A stretch of 50,858 nt of DNA from TMED109 sp015660425 (GTDB taxonomy: Bacteria; Pseudomonadota; Alphaproteobacteria; TMED109): positions 1-50,858 of the forward strand of contig JAPYTH010000010.1 in the NCBI GenBank assembly GCA_029936295.1. The letters run 5' to 3'. Below are positions 1-9,035 of the stretch, piece after piece (position 1 is the first letter of the stretch; each line of letters begins with the position of its first letter). The position numbers were made by a program, and so were the translations under genes. Under the pieces are notes generated by a model that did not search any database, was not told the origin of the DNA, and worked only from the letters and a program-made list of their open reading frames with translations.

Positions 1-40
1 ATTAGGAATCAATTGCTCTATCCAGCTGAGCTACGTCCCC
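1..40 (-). tRNA. tRNA-Arg (CCU anticodon), 5' part only
   Basis: The reverse complement starts GGGGACGTAGCTCAGC and gives a 7-base acceptor strand (GGGGACG), U8-A9, D stem GCUC/GAGC with a GG-containing loop, then AUUGA and the anticodon loop UUCCUAA. The anticodon is therefore CCU, reading the Arg codon AGG. The gene runs off the left edge after base 39, so the variable loop, T arm and 3' acceptor are not seen. AGA/AGG-type Arg codons are heavily used in this AT-rich window, so the tRNA fits its host. Confidence 0.9.
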
Positions 41-165
41 GTGCTATCCAACCGCACATTCGTTCCCACATAGTTTTCTTTTACATTATAAAGTATATTT
101 AAAACAACTTTTTTAAAATACAAATTTAAAGTAATAAACCCTTTTTATTTTTCTTAAAATTGATG

Positions 166-194
166 TTGTCTACTTATAAGACATAAAGTATAAT
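166..194 (+). promoter_or_regulatory. Predicted sigma70 promoter of the beta-oxidation operon
   Basis: TTGTCT (166-171) and a consensus TATAAT (189-194) are separated by exactly 17 bases. They lie about 50 bases before the start codon of the hydratase/dehydrogenase gene, and an AAGGAG ribosome site follows just before the ATG at 243. The rest of 41-242 is plain AT-rich spacer. Confidence 0.6.
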
Positions 195-242
195 TAAATT
201 TCTGAAAATATTGATTTATAAAAAAACTTTAAGGAGTCTAAT

Positions 243-2381
243 ATGAGTGGTCCAGTTACTTACGAACGTAAAGAAAATATAGGCGTTATTACTGTTAATA
301 ACCCTCCAGTAAATGCATTATCTCAAGCCGTAAGATCTGGTTTATCAGATTGCTTAAAAGAAGGTATTAATGATCCAGCAGCCGAGGCAATAATTGTTAC
401 TGGTGGAGGAAGAACATTCATGGCAGGTGCTGATATTTCAGAATTTGGAAAACCTACTATGAGTCCAGATTTAAATTCAGTTATATTTGAATACGAAGAT
501 AGCAGTAAACCAACTATTGCTGCGTTGCATGGAACTCCATTAGGAGGAGGTCTTGAAGTTTCCATGGGATGTCATTACCGTGTAGCCAATTCTAAAACTT
601 TACTTGGATTGCCAGAAGTTAAATTAGGAATTTTACCTGGAGCAGGTGGAACACAAAGACTTCCTAGATTAGTTGGTCCGGAATTAGCCCTAGATATGAT
701 TACTAGTGGAAACCCAATTCCTGCGAGTAAAGCCCTTAAAGAAGGGTTAGTGGAAGAAATATATGAAAACACAACTCATGAAGAATTAATTGACAATGCT
801 ATTGTATTTGCAAAAAATATTCTTGTAAATAATGAGCATCCCAAATCAAGAGAAAGAAGTGAGAAAATTTCAAATGTATCTCCTAGTTTATTTGATAATG
901 TCATCAAAAAAATTACTCCAAGACTTAGAGGACGCAAAGGACCTCTTCGTTGCATAGAAGCTGTAAGAGGAGCTGTTGATCTCAGCTTTGAAGAAGGTAT
1001 TAAAAATGAAAGAGATTTGTTTAAAATATGCCATGATTCTGAAGAATCGGAAGCGCTAATTCATTCTTTCTTTTCTGAGAGAATGGCTAATAAGATTCCT
1101 GGAATGGATAAAAATACACCGCTTAGACCAATTAATAAAGCTGTAGTTATTGGATGTGGAACTATGGGAGGAGGTATAGCAATGAGTTTTGTTAATGCAG
1201 GAATACCAGTAAACATAATAGAAACAACTAATGAATTTTTAGAAAAAGGCATGAACATTATAAAAAATAATTATAGCGCAACAGTTTCTAAAGGACGGCT
1301 ATCTCAAGAGAATATGGACAAAAGAATGAATCTTTTAACACCTACTCTAGATTGGGATGCAATAAAAGATGCTGATATTATAATTGAAGCTGTTTTTGAA
1401 GAAATGAATATTAAAAAAGAAATATTTACAAAAATAGACGGCCTTGCAAAAGAAGGAGCAATATTAGCCTCAAATACTTCTACCTTAGATATTGATGAAA
1501 TAGCGGATGCTACAAATAGACCAGAGGAAGTTGTAGGGACCCATTTCTTTAGTCCTGCAAATGTTATGAGATTATTAGAAATAGTAAGAGGAAGTAGAAC
1601 AAAAGTTGATATTCTTGCTACGTTAATGGCATTGGCAAAGAAAATTAAAAAAGTTGGAATTATAGCAGGCAACTGTGATGGTTTTGTAGGAAACAGAATG
1701 TTTCATCAGTATATTCAACAAGCGCATCTATTAGTACAGGAAGGAGCAACTCCAGAACAAGTTGATTCTGTTGCAGAATCATGGGGATGGGCTATGGGTC
1801 CATTCGCTGTAAATGATTTAGCCGGTAATGATGTAGGTTGGTTAATTAGAAAAAGACATAAAGCAGAAAACTATTATGAAGGAAAAATATATGCTTCAGA
1901 TGTTGCTGACCGTTTATGTGAATTAGGTAGATTTGGTCAAAAAGTAGGAAAAGGTTTTTATAAATATGATCCTAAAACAAGAAAGAGAGAATCAGATCCT
2001 GAAGTTCATAAAATTATAGAAGATGTAAGAAGAGAAAAAGGTGTAAACACAAGAGAAATTTCCGATGATGAAATTTTATCTCGTCTACATGGAGCTCTAA
2101 TAAATGAAGGCACACGTATTTTAGAAGAAGGACATGCATTTAGAGCATCAGATATAGATGTATGTTATATAAATGGTTATGGATTTGCAGCTCATAGAGG
2201 AGGTCCTATGTGGCAAGCAGATAAAATTGGTGTTAATAAAGTTGCTAAAGAAATTAACAATCATAGAAACGCTGATAATTTATCTTGGCCTGAATCAGAT
2301 CTCATGAATACATTAGAAGAATCAAATGGTAAATTAAGTGATTTTGTACCTGACACATCTAATCCATCAAAACGAAGCTAA
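243..2381 (+). CDS. Bifunctional enoyl-CoA hydratase / 3-hydroxyacyl-CoA dehydrogenase (FadB/FadJ type)
   Basis: Catalyses the second and third steps of fatty acid beta-oxidation: hydration of 2-enoyl-CoA, then NAD-dependent oxidation of the 3-hydroxyacyl-CoA. The 712-residue length is normal for the fused family. The N-terminal crotonase domain shows the oxyanion region around 60-66 (MAGADIS) and the two catalytic glutamates in GGLEVS (Glu105) and LPEVKLG (Glu125). The dehydrogenase half begins near residue 298 with the NAD loop GCGTMGGG (304-311), followed by NTSTL (411-415) and the catalytic His434 in VGTHFFSP. The start is supported by AAGGAG upstream. The thiolase follows after 11 bases, so the two form an operon, probably encoding a cytoplasmic complex. 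FadB and FadJ cannot be told apart from sequence alone, so no symbol is given. Confidence 0.95.
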   Translation: MSGPVTYERKENIGVITVNNPPVNALSQAVRSGLSDCLKEGINDPAAEAIIVTGGGRTFMAGADISEFGKPTMSPDLNSVIFEYEDSSKPTIAALHGTPLGGGLEVSMGCHYRVANSKTLLGLPEVKLGILPGAGGTQRLPRLVGPELALDMITSGNPIPASKALKEGLVEEIYENTTHEELIDNAIVFAKNILVNNEHPKSRERSEKISNVSPSLFDNVIKKITPRLRGRKGPLRCIEAVRGAVDLSFEEGIKNERDLFKICHDSEESEALIHSFFSERMANKIPGMDKNTPLRPINKAVVIGCGTMGGGIAMSFVNAGIPVNIIETTNEFLEKGMNIIKNNYSATVSKGRLSQENMDKRMNLLTPTLDWDAIKDADIIIEAVFEEMNIKKEIFTKIDGLAKEGAILASNTSTLDIDEIADATNRPEEVVGTHFFSPANVMRLLEIVRGSRTKVDILATLMALAKKIKKVGIIAGNCDGFVGNRMFHQYIQQAHLLVQEGATPEQVDSVAESWGWAMGPFAVNDLAGNDVGWLIRKRHKAENYYEGKIYASDVADRLCELGRFGQKVGKGFYKYDPKTRKRESDPEVHKIIEDVRREKGVNTREISDDEILSRLHGALINEGTRILEEGHAFRASDIDVCYINGYGFAAHRGGPMWQADKIGVNKVAKEINNHRNADNLSWPESDLMNTLEESNGKLSDFVPDTSNPSKRS

Positions 2382-2392
2382 AGGAGAGTAAA

Positions 2393-3586
2393 ATGCGAGA
2401 AGCAGTAATAGTATCAACAGCAAGAACACCCATTGGTAAAGCATATAGAGGTGCATTTAATAATACGCATGGAGCGGTTTTAGGTGCTCACGCTATAAAG
2501 CATGCTATAGAAAAAGCAAATATCGATCCAGCAGAAGTAGAAGATGTAATAATGGGTTGTGGAAATCCAGAAGGAGCAACTGGCGTTAATATAGCAAGAC
2601 AATCTGCCATAAGAGCAGGTCTTCCCGTAACTACCGCAGGAGTAACTGTCAACAGATTCTGTTCATCTGGCATGCAAACTATCGCCATGGCAGCACAACG
2701 CGTAATAGTTGATAATGTTCCTGTAGCAATAGGAGGAGGATTAGAATCTATTAGTCTTGTACAAAATGATCATGCAAATAAACATAATATTCATGAAGAT
2801 TGGATTTTAAATAATAAACCTGAGCTCTACATGAGTATGCTTGAAACAGCCGAAGTCGTAGCTAAAAGATATAATATCTCAAGAGATACAATGGATGAAT
2901 TTGGTTTACAAAGCCAACTCAGAACAGCTGCAGCTCAACAGGCTGGCAAATTTGATGATGAAATAGTACCACTAAAATCTACAAAATTAGTTCAAGATAA
3001 AGAAACCGGAGATATTTCTAAAGTAGAAGTAATGCTTGAACAAGATGAAGGTGTTAGAGCTGATACTAATAAAGAAGGATTAGCAAATTTAAAAGCAGTT
3101 TTAGGAGAAGACAAAACAATAACTGCAGGAAATGCTAGTCAACTATCTGACGGAGCATCAGCGTGTGTAATTATGGATTCTAAATTAGCCGAGCAAAGAA
3201 ATATAGAGCCTCTAGGAACCTTTAGAGGATTGGCTGTAAGTGGTCTAGAACCTGATGAAATGGGTATAGGGCCAGCTTATGCTGTTCCAAGACTTCTTGA
3301 AAGAAATAACCTTAAAATGGATGATATTGATTTATGGGAGCTAAATGAAGCTTTTGCAGTACAAGTTTTATATTGTAGGGATAAATTAGGAATTCCTAAT
3401 GAAAACCTTAATGTAAATGGTGGCGCAATAGCAGTGGGACATCCATACGGCATGTCAGGATCAAGATTAGTGGGGCATGCATTAATTGAAGGAAGAAGAC
3501 GTAAAGCTAAATTCGTCGTAGTTACCATGTGCATAGGTGGTGGACAAGGTGCTGCAGGATTATTTGAAGTAAATCCAGCGAGCTAA
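2393..3586 (+). CDS. Acetyl-CoA acyltransferase (thiolase, FadA type)
   Basis: Cleaves 3-ketoacyl-CoA with CoA to acetyl-CoA and a shortened acyl-CoA, the last step of beta-oxidation. The three thiolase signatures are present: nucleophile Cys90 in NRFCSSG, His350 in VGHPYGMSG and the second active-site Cys380 in TMCIGGGQG. At 397 residues it has full family length. It lies 11 bases after the hydratase/dehydrogenase gene, with an AAGGAG ribosome site overlapping the intergenic gap, so the two are surely co-transcribed. A hairpin terminator follows at once. A biosynthetic acetoacetyl-CoA thiolase is possible in principle, but the operon partner argues for the degradative role. Confidence 0.95.
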   Translation: MREAVIVSTARTPIGKAYRGAFNNTHGAVLGAHAIKHAIEKANIDPAEVEDVIMGCGNPEGATGVNIARQSAIRAGLPVTTAGVTVNRFCSSGMQTIAMAAQRVIVDNVPVAIGGGLESISLVQNDHANKHNIHEDWILNNKPELYMSMLETAEVVAKRYNISRDTMDEFGLQSQLRTAAAQQAGKFDDEIVPLKSTKLVQDKETGDISKVEVMLEQDEGVRADTNKEGLANLKAVLGEDKTITAGNASQLSDGASACVIMDSKLAEQRNIEPLGTFRGLAVSGLEPDEMGIGPAYAVPRLLERNNLKMDDIDLWELNEAFAVQVLYCRDKLGIPNENLNVNGGAIAVGHPYGMSGSRLVGHALIEGRRRKAKFVVVTMCIGGGQGAAGLFEVNPAS

Positions 3587-3597
3587 TAATTTAATAA

Positions 3598-3623
3598 AGG
3601 CCTCGTAAATATCTACGAGGCCT
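3598..3623. terminator. Hairpin terminator between convergent genes
   Basis: AGGCCTCGTA (3598-3607) pairs perfectly with TACGAGGCCT (3614-3623) around a 6-base loop. This is the most GC-rich stem in the surrounding sequence. TATATTTTT follows on the plus strand, and the minus-strand side is also AT-rich. It sits between the thiolase and the convergent short-chain dehydrogenase and could serve both. Confidence 0.85.
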
Positions 3624-3651
3624 CTAATATATTTTTGATTAAATATCAGTT

Positions 3652-4428
3652 TTAACCACCAGCTATAGTAACCCCGCCGTCCATAACTATTTTTTGGCCT
3701 GTTATAAAACTACCAGAATCAGATGCTAATAAAATTGCTGCTCCTGCAACTTCATCAGGAATTCCTATACGTTGTAAAGGAGCATATTTTTCAACATCTT
3801 CTAAAATTTTAGGATTTTCCCATAAAGCTCTTGCAAAATCAGTCTTTATTATTCCAGGGCATAAAGCATTTACAGTAATATTTTTTGAGCCCCATTCAAC
3901 AGCAAGTGATCTTACTAAGCCCAAATCTGCTGTTTTAGATATTGAGTAGGCACCAAGAACGTCGCTACCCTTGATCCCAGCTATAGAAGAAATAACTATT
4001 GCTTTTCCTCCACCTGTTTCTGCCATTTTAGGAAGAACCATATTTGAAAGCCAAAGATTGGATTTTACATTATTATTCATAATTTTATCAAAAGCTTCAT
4101 CTGTAATTTTAGCTAAAGGACCATAATATGGATTTGAAGCAGCATTCAGTACTAATATATCAATTTGTCCAAGTTTATCATAAGAAACATCACAAAGATT
4201 TTGCAAAGCTTCTTTACTTCCAATATTACATTCTTGTGCATAAGCTTCTCCACCTAAAGCCTTAATTTCATCCACTACTTTATTACAGGCATCTATTTTT
4301 CTACTTGAAATCATTACCTTGGCTCCATACTGAGCCATCCTAATAGCAATTGCTTTTCCAATGCCTCGACTAGAACCAGTAATAACAGCTGTTTTACCTT
4401 TTAAATTAAACAATGGGTTATTATCCAT
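3652..4428 (-). CDS. Short-chain dehydrogenase/reductase (SDR)
   Basis: NAD(P)-dependent oxidoreductase of the classical SDR family; the substrate cannot be told. The start at 4428 is chosen because AAAGG lies about seven bases before it, giving 258 residues. An upstream ATG at 4443 would add five residues but has no ribosome site. With the 4428 start, the TGSSRGIG cofactor loop is at about 17-24, NAAS near 95-98, the catalytic Ser in VISSIAG near 147, and the Tyr161/Lys165 pair in YSISK. The C-terminal PGII motif and GQKIVMDGG ending are typical. It converges on the thiolase operon and diverges from the class II aldolase gene. A 3-oxoacyl reductase role is possible, but nothing here proves it. 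Confidence 0.9.
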   Translation of the reverse strand: MDNNPLFNLKGKTAVITGSSRGIGKAIAIRMAQYGAKVMISSRKIDACNKVVDEIKALGGEAYAQECNIGSKEALQNLCDVSYDKLGQIDILVLNAASNPYYGPLAKITDEAFDKIMNNNVKSNLWLSNMVLPKMAETGGGKAIVISSIAGIKGSDVLGAYSISKTADLGLVRSLAVEWGSKNITVNALCPGIIKTDFARALWENPKILEDVEKYAPLQRIGIPDEVAGAAILLASDSGSFITGQKIVMDGGVTIAGG

Positions 4429-4477
4429 TTTTATACCTTTCATTCTTTATTTATAAAATTTATTATATATGCTAGCG

Positions 4478-4483
4478 TATAAT
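4478..4483 (+). promoter_or_regulatory. Consensus -10 box ahead of the class II aldolase gene
   Basis: A perfect TATAAT lies 28 bases before the preferred TTG start at 4511, with GAGGA (4498-4502) in between. It sits downstream of an in-frame ATG at 4469, which argues that this ATG is not the real start. No good -35 hexamer is visible. Confidence 0.4.
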
Positions 4484-4510
4484 CATATTGCTTATTTGAG
4501 GAACTGTAAA

Positions 4511-5284
4511 TTGGAAAAATTTAATAAAGTTATAAAATTTGATAATTTTAAACCTAAAGAAAAATCTTTAACTGAAAAAGAATTAAGAATTCAATTAGCC
4601 GCTGCTTATAGAATTTTTAATCACTTAAAATGGGATTATTTAATTTACGGACATATTACTGTTAGAATTCCAGGACCTGATAAACATTTTCTAATTAATC
4701 CTTTTGGATTAAGATATGATGAAGTTACGGCCTCAAATTTGGTCAAAATAGATTTAGAAGGCAATATTGTTGAACCTAGTAAATACCCTGTTAATCCTGC
4801 AGGTTTTGTAATTCATTCCGCAATACATTCTACAAGAGATGATGCTCACTGTGTAATGCACACGCATACTCCTGCAGGAATGGCGGCGGCTGGACTAAAA
4901 AATCCTATAAAAAATATTGATTTTGATAGTGCCTCTTTAACTGATCGTATAGCATATCATGATTTTGAAGGTCTCACAGTTAGAGAAGAAGAATGTCAAA
5001 GACTATCCAATAATCTTGGCAATAAAAGTGTCATGATACTTAGAAATCATGGCTTATTATCTGTAGGCTCCACTGTAGCACATGCATTTATTAGGCTCCA
5101 TACACTAGAAAGAGCATGTCAGGTTCAAATGTTAGCACGATCACTAAATGAAGAGCTAATTGAAGTTTCAGACAATATTGCTAAAGCACATGCTAGTGAA
5201 TTAGAAAATTCTGATAATGGAGAATTAGCTTTTAATGCAATGATGAGATTAATGGAAAAAATAGACCCTTCTTTCAAAGACTAA
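4511..5284 (+). CDS. Class II aldolase/adducin family protein
   Basis: Zinc-dependent fold shared by fuculose- and ribulose-phosphate aldolases and by many proteins of unknown substrate. The start is taken as TTG at 4511 because GAGGA lies eight bases upstream and a TATAAT box lies between it and the in-frame ATG at 4469; this gives 257 residues. Zinc ligands are visible as His117 and His119 in MHTHTPAG and as the distal His180 in RNHGLLSVG. The alternative start at 4469 would give 271 residues. The gene ends one base before the convergent SCO gene. The actual reaction is unknown; long adducin-like members of this family in Proteobacteria are mostly uncharacterised. Confidence 0.85.
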   Translation: MEKFNKVIKFDNFKPKEKSLTEKELRIQLAAAYRIFNHLKWDYLIYGHITVRIPGPDKHFLINPFGLRYDEVTASNLVKIDLEGNIVEPSKYPVNPAGFVIHSAIHSTRDDAHCVMHTHTPAGMAAAGLKNPIKNIDFDSASLTDRIAYHDFEGLTVREEECQRLSNNLGNKSVMILRNHGLLSVGSTVAHAFIRLHTLERACQVQMLARSLNEELIEVSDNIAKAHASELENSDNGELAFNAMMRLMEKIDPSFKD

Positions 5285-5935
5285 TTATAAAAGTTTATTT
5301 AATTCTTTTATAATATCTTCTGACTCCGTATTGTGGGAAAAGTGAGTATAATATTGGCCATTTTCATCCATTAAATAGATAAATGCGGAATGATCAATTG
5401 TATATTCTAAATCTGATTCTGATAATATAACTTTCTTTTTATATACTCTCCAAGCATCTGTAACCCTATCTATTTGTTCTATACTACCTGACAAACCAAT
5501 TATCTCCTCATGAAATAAACTTGCGAATTGAGAAGTAGAAGCATAATCATCTCTTTCAGGATCCAATGTAACAAAAACCGCATTAACCCTATGACTAGCA
5601 TCACCTAATGTTTTCAAAACATTGCTAATCATAGTTAACCCATAGGGACAAATATCAGGACAAGATGCAAATCCAAAAAATATTATTAAAGGTTTGCCGT
5701 TAAAGCTTGCTAAATTGTATTCCTTTCCATCTTTACCTAGTAAATCAAAATCACCACCTATGCTCACGCTTTGTATGGTTTCTAATGTAGCAATATTTTT
5801 GTTTTCTAATTTACTAAAATAAAAAAAATCTAATAATAAATAAAAAATTACTAATACTAATGAGATTTTTAAACCTCTTTTTAATCCAATTACAAAAGGG
5901 GAAGACATTTTATTATTTAAACCTTTCATATACAT
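5285..5935 (-). CDS. SCO1/SenC family copper chaperone of cytochrome c oxidase
   Basis: Membrane-anchored thioredoxin-fold protein that delivers copper to the CuA centre of cytochrome oxidase or keeps its cysteines reduced. A single N-terminal membrane segment lies at about residues 23-40. The copper-binding CPDICP motif gives Cys92 and Cys96, and the distal ligand His182 lies in TIDHSAF. The length of 216 residues is typical. The first ATG (5935) lies inside the upstream histidine phosphatase gene; an inner ATG at 5908 (MSSPF) is a reasonable alternative, so the first nine residues are uncertain. It abuts the convergent class II aldolase gene with no spacer. It implies an aerobic oxidase of the aa3 type elsewhere in the genome. 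Confidence 0.92.
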   Translation of the reverse strand: MYMKGLNNKMSSPFVIGLKRGLKISLVLVIFYLLLDFFYFSKLENKNIATLETIQSVSIGGDFDLLGKDGKEYNLASFNGKPLIIFFGFASCPDICPYGLTMISNVLKTLGDASHRVNAVFVTLDPERDDYASTSQFASLFHEEIIGLSGSIEQIDRVTDAWRVYKKKVILSESDLEYTIDHSAFIYLMDENGQYYTHFSHNTESEDIIKELNKLL

Positions 5936-6560
5936 TTGAAGAATCAGAAATTATTTTAGGTAATAAATTTATAAACCTAACTCTACAAATGCCCTCTATA
6001 AAATCAAATCTACTTACAGCCAAATTATCTATCCAAAATGGTAATGTATAATTTGAATCTACCTTAATTGCATGGGCAATAGCCGCTTTAATAGGTCCTC
6101 CATGAGAAAAAATAACGACATCTCCTTCTTTTTTACTTTGAATTATTTTTTTGATTGCTGTGGTTACGCGTAGGTAAAGATTATTATAACTTTCTCCACC
6201 CAGAGGAGTATATTCTGGCGAACAAAGCCATGTGGGATAAAATATTCCAAGTTCCCTGGTTTTTTCTTCTAATTTTTCATATTTTAGTCCTTGCCATTCT
6301 CCTAAATTTTGTTCTCCAAAGTTAGAGTCAACGGCATAATCTTTGTAATTAAAACCTTCCTTTACAGTAGCATTCATTGTTTTAATAGTCCTGGTTAAAT
6401 GGGAAGAATATACGGATGCATTTTTAGGAAGTATATTTGCAAGCACCTTATATGAATCTTTATCTGAAACATCACAATCAACATCATTATTACCATAACA
6501 GCAGCCATTATTACCAATAACCGGGGCATGACGAACCCACCAAAATCTAATTTCTGACAA
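5913..6560 (-). CDS. Histidine phosphatase family protein (phosphoglycerate mutase-like)
   Basis: The phosphorylated-histidine motif RHAPV (His11) lies at the extreme N-terminus, a second conserved arginine in SSHLTRT, and the second histidine in FSHGGPI near residue 154. Length 215 residues fits the branch-2-free, cobC/PhoE-like bacterial group. The substrate cannot be read from sequence; alpha-ribazole phosphatase (cobalamin) is one possibility, but no cobalamin genes lie nearby. It ends inside the SCO reading frame (23-base overlap if the first SCO start is used) and starts five bases after the ABC permease stop, so it is probably co-transcribed with both. Confidence 0.85.
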   Translation of the reverse strand: MSEIRFWWVRHAPVIGNNGCCYGNNDVDCDVSDKDSYKVLANILPKNASVYSSHLTRTIKTMNATVKEGFNYKDYAVDSNFGEQNLGEWQGLKYEKLEEKTRELGIFYPTWLCSPEYTPLGGESYNNLYLRVTTAIKKIIQSKKEGDVVIFSHGGPIKAAIAHAIKVDSNYTLPFWIDNLAVSRFDFIEGICRVRFINLLPKIISDSSNVYERFK

Positions 6561-6565
6561 CTTAT

Positions 6566-7369
6566 TTATTCTCCATTTCCAAGTAATAATCCGTTTCTTT
6601 TAGCATGTGAGTATGAAAATAATAATAAGCTAACACCTACGAAAATATATATTATGTTTATAAGACAAGCCTTTAATAACAAGTCTATTCCAAAAACTCC
6701 ATCAAAAAAAGCTAAACGCATTCCTTCAAATATATATGTTGCTGGGATTATTAAAGAGAAGGGTTGTAACCATTCAGGCAAAACACTAACTGGATAAAAT
6801 ACACCACATAAAGGTTGAATAAAAAATAATGCCGCCCAAGCAAAGGTTTCTGCCGATAAGCCAAACCGAATTAATAAAGCGCAAATAGCTAAGCCTAAAG
6901 CCCAGCCCATAATTAATAAATTAATAAAGAAAAGTATAAAACCTATTCCAAATAAGGGTAAATGAAAATCAAATAAAAAATATGCTGCAATTCCAGCACC
7001 ACCCACACCAACGAGCGTTCTTAAAAAACTAGCTACTATTAAAGATAATACTAATTCAATTGGCTTTAAAGGAGAAACAGCTATATTTCCCAAATTTCTA
7101 GACCACAACTCTTCTATAAATGAAAGGGTTACTCCTAATTGTCCTCTAAATAAAGTATCCCACATAATAACAGAAGCAATTAAAACACCTGAAGCCATTA
7201 AAAAGATATTAGAGTGTTCTGAAAGAAACTTACTCATATACGCCCATAAAACCATATTTAAAAAAGGCCAATAGATTAATTCTAGTACTCTAGGCCAAGA
7301 GCACATAAATAAATAAACGTGACGAAGTATCATCGCATAAATTCTTCTAAAAAACAAAACCATTACCAA
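6566..7369 (-). CDS. ABC-2 type transporter permease
   Basis: Inner-membrane subunit of an exporter that works with the ATPase encoded directly upstream. I see about six hydrophobic segments in 267 residues, the usual ABC-2 permease layout, and a PLCGVFYPVSVLP stretch near residue 190 that resembles the conserved ABC-2 signature. The first codon used here is TTG (7369) with AAGG five bases upstream; ATG at 7363 is equally plausible and changes only two residues. The gene begins directly at the end of the ATPase gene, indicating translational coupling. The exported substrate is unknown. Confidence 0.88.
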   Translation of the reverse strand: MVMVLFFRRIYAMILRHVYLFMCSWPRVLELIYWPFLNMVLWAYMSKFLSEHSNIFLMASGVLIASVIMWDTLFRGQLGVTLSFIEELWSRNLGNIAVSPLKPIELVLSLIVASFLRTLVGVGGAGIAAYFLFDFHLPLFGIGFILFFINLLIMGWALGLAICALLIRFGLSAETFAWAALFFIQPLCGVFYPVSVLPEWLQPFSLIIPATYIFEGMRLAFFDGVFGIDLLLKACLINIIYIFVGVSLLLFSYSHAKRNGLLLGNGE

Positions 7370-8131
7370 TTAAACCTTATCATTTCTAGCTAGCTGTAAA
7401 AAAACTTCTTCAAGATTTGTACTCTTATACCTACTTATTAAATTTTTTGGTGTACCGGAATCTATTACCTTCCCTTTACCCATCATAATAACATTATGAC
7501 ATAACCTCTCTACTTCTGGCATATTATGAGAAGCTAGAATAAATGTAGCACCCGTTCTATCCTGATATTGCTCTAAATATGTTCTAATCCAATCTGCATG
7601 ATCAGGATCAAGAGAAGCTGTAGGCTCATCTAAAAAAAGTATTTTAGGATCATTTATTAATGACTTAGCTAATGAAACCCTAGTTTTTTGACCGGCAGAA
7701 AGTTTTCCTACTCTTCTTTTTAAAAGATCTAATATATCCAAATCCATAGAGAGTTTATGTATTTTATCTGCTAAAGATTTTACTCCATATAAATGGCCAA
7801 AGACATTAAGGTTTTGCAAAACTGTTAGCCTGTGGGGAAGCTCAACAAACGGAGAAGAAAAATTAATTTCCTTAGCTATTTTATTTCTATACTTATAAAC
7901 ATCTTGATCTAAAATCTTTATCTCTCCTGAAGTAGCTTTTAGAATACCCATTAACATCATAATGGTTGTGGTTTTTCCTGCTCCATTACTTCCTAGCAAA
8001 CCAAGAGTTTTTGATTTTTCTACAGAAAAACTAATATCAAATACCGCCTTTATATCCCCAAAATTTTTATAAACATTCTTAACGGATACATCAATATTCG
8101 AAGATAAGTTTATATTTTGAGTAACTTTCAA
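7370..8131 (-). CDS. ABC exporter ATP-binding protein
   Basis: Cytoplasmic ATPase of an ABC-2 exporter, partner of the adjacent permease. Walker A GSNGAGKTT is at 47-55, the signature LSAGQKTR at 144-151, Walker B ILFLDEP at 164-170, and the switch histidine in ASHNMPE near 201. LSAGQ in place of LSGGQ is a common variant in NodI-like ATPases. Length is 253 residues. It follows the TVP38-like gene after 16 bases and continues into the permease, phosphatase and SCO genes, so one minus-strand transcript probably covers 5285-8858. Confidence 0.93.
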   Translation of the reverse strand: MKVTQNINLSSNIDVSVKNVYKNFGDIKAVFDISFSVEKSKTLGLLGSNGAGKTTTIMMLMGILKATSGEIKILDQDVYKYRNKIAKEINFSSPFVELPHRLTVLQNLNVFGHLYGVKSLADKIHKLSMDLDILDLLKRRVGKLSAGQKTRVSLAKSLINDPKILFLDEPTASLDPDHADWIRTYLEQYQDRTGATFILASHNMPEVERLCHNVIMMGKGKVIDSGTPKNLISRYKSTNLEEVFLQLARNDKV

Positions 8132-8147
8132 AGTTTATATTCTCACA

Positions 8148-8858
8148 TTACTTATTTCTAACAACTTTTAAATATTTCATAAAAATTGGTAAAAGAGATA
8201 AAAGTGATAAACCAGATAAACCTACTATTATCTCTGGAGAATTATAACCTTCAAGGCTTATGGTATTTCCGTGAATAAAGGCTTCGCTTGCACCTGCACC
8301 TATAAGAGAATATACAACTGTACCAGGAATAATGCCTATAAACGTGGTCACTAGATATATATTTAAACGTATCCCTATAATGGCAGGAGCTATATTTACA
8401 AATACAAATGGAAATATGGGCATAAGCCTCATAAATAGGAGATAAGAAAAAGCGTTATTATGAATGCCTTGTTCTAATTTTTTTAGCATACTTTTTTTAT
8501 TATTAATTTTATTTCTAAAGAAATCTCCTAAAAGACTTTTTGTTATTATGAATAGAAAACATGCTCCTATAGTGGCAGCAAAAACTGTAATAAAACTTCC
8601 AATTTGCCAACCAAATGCGAATCCTCCTGTTAACGTAAGTAGCCAAGCACCTGGTATTGATAAAAGTACAGCAGCTATATATATTAGAATATATATTAAA
8701 GATGCTTTATAAAAGTTATTATCTATATAATCTAAAATAAAAACGTGATGATTACTAATTAAGCTAATATTTATAAAAGAAAACATTCCAGTATAATTAA
8801 GAGCAATAATAACTAATAAAAAAGTTGCTAATAAAGCTAATTTCCAATATTTTTTCAT
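8148..8858 (-). CDS. TVP38/TMEM64 (DedA-like) family membrane protein
   Basis: Integral membrane protein of 236 residues with about five or six hydrophobic segments. The family signature is seen in the glycine-rich LLTLTGGFAFGWQIGSF near 74-90 and in FLLFMRLMPIFPFVFVN-like sequence (LFMRLMPIFPF near 141-151). Relatives of this SNARE-associated/DedA group are linked to phospholipid scrambling and envelope homeostasis, but this member's function is unknown. It is the first gene of the minus-strand run and is divergent from rpmH; the 177 bases between them must hold both promoters. Confidence 0.85.
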   Translation of the reverse strand: MKKYWKLALLATFLLVIIALNYTGMFSFINISLISNHHVFILDYIDNNFYKASLIYILIYIAAVLLSIPGAWLLTLTGGFAFGWQIGSFITVFAATIGACFLFIITKSLLGDFFRNKINNKKSMLKKLEQGIHNNAFSYLLFMRLMPIFPFVFVNIAPAIIGIRLNIYLVTTFIGIIPGTVVYSLIGAGASEAFIHGNTISLEGYNSPEIIVGLSGLSLLSLLPIFMKYLKVVRNK

Positions 8859-8981
8859 TTTTAAAAAAAATATACCATTTTATTAAAAAAGATAGTGCTA
8901 AAATCTAATAAATATAATATATAAACCTTTCTTTATATACTACTATATTAATTACACACTTTAATTTTTTGAATATATAGG

Positions 8982-8987
8982 TATAAT
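8982..8987 (+). promoter_or_regulatory. Likely -10 box of the rpmH operon
   Basis: TATAAT lies about 50 bases before the rpmH ATG at 9036, in the divergent gap. No convincing -35 hexamer is seen at the usual distance, so the call rests on the -10 match and position. Confidence 0.35.
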
Positions 8988-9035
8988 TTGATTTAAAGAA
9001 ATGAAGACTTATAAAATAAGTAATGGAGAAGTTAA

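Noticed and set aside
1304..1672. 122-codon open frame on the minus strand inside the hydratase/dehydrogenase gene
   Set aside because: It is a shadow of a strongly conserved gene, with no ribosome site and no recognisable protein.
3598..3623. Inverted repeat as part of a mobile element or attachment site
   Set aside because: A GC stem with T-rich tail between convergent genes is simply a terminator; no second copy or transposase is seen.
5913..6560. Naming the histidine phosphatase cobC
   Set aside because: The motif pattern is shared by several phosphatases and no cobalamin genes are close.
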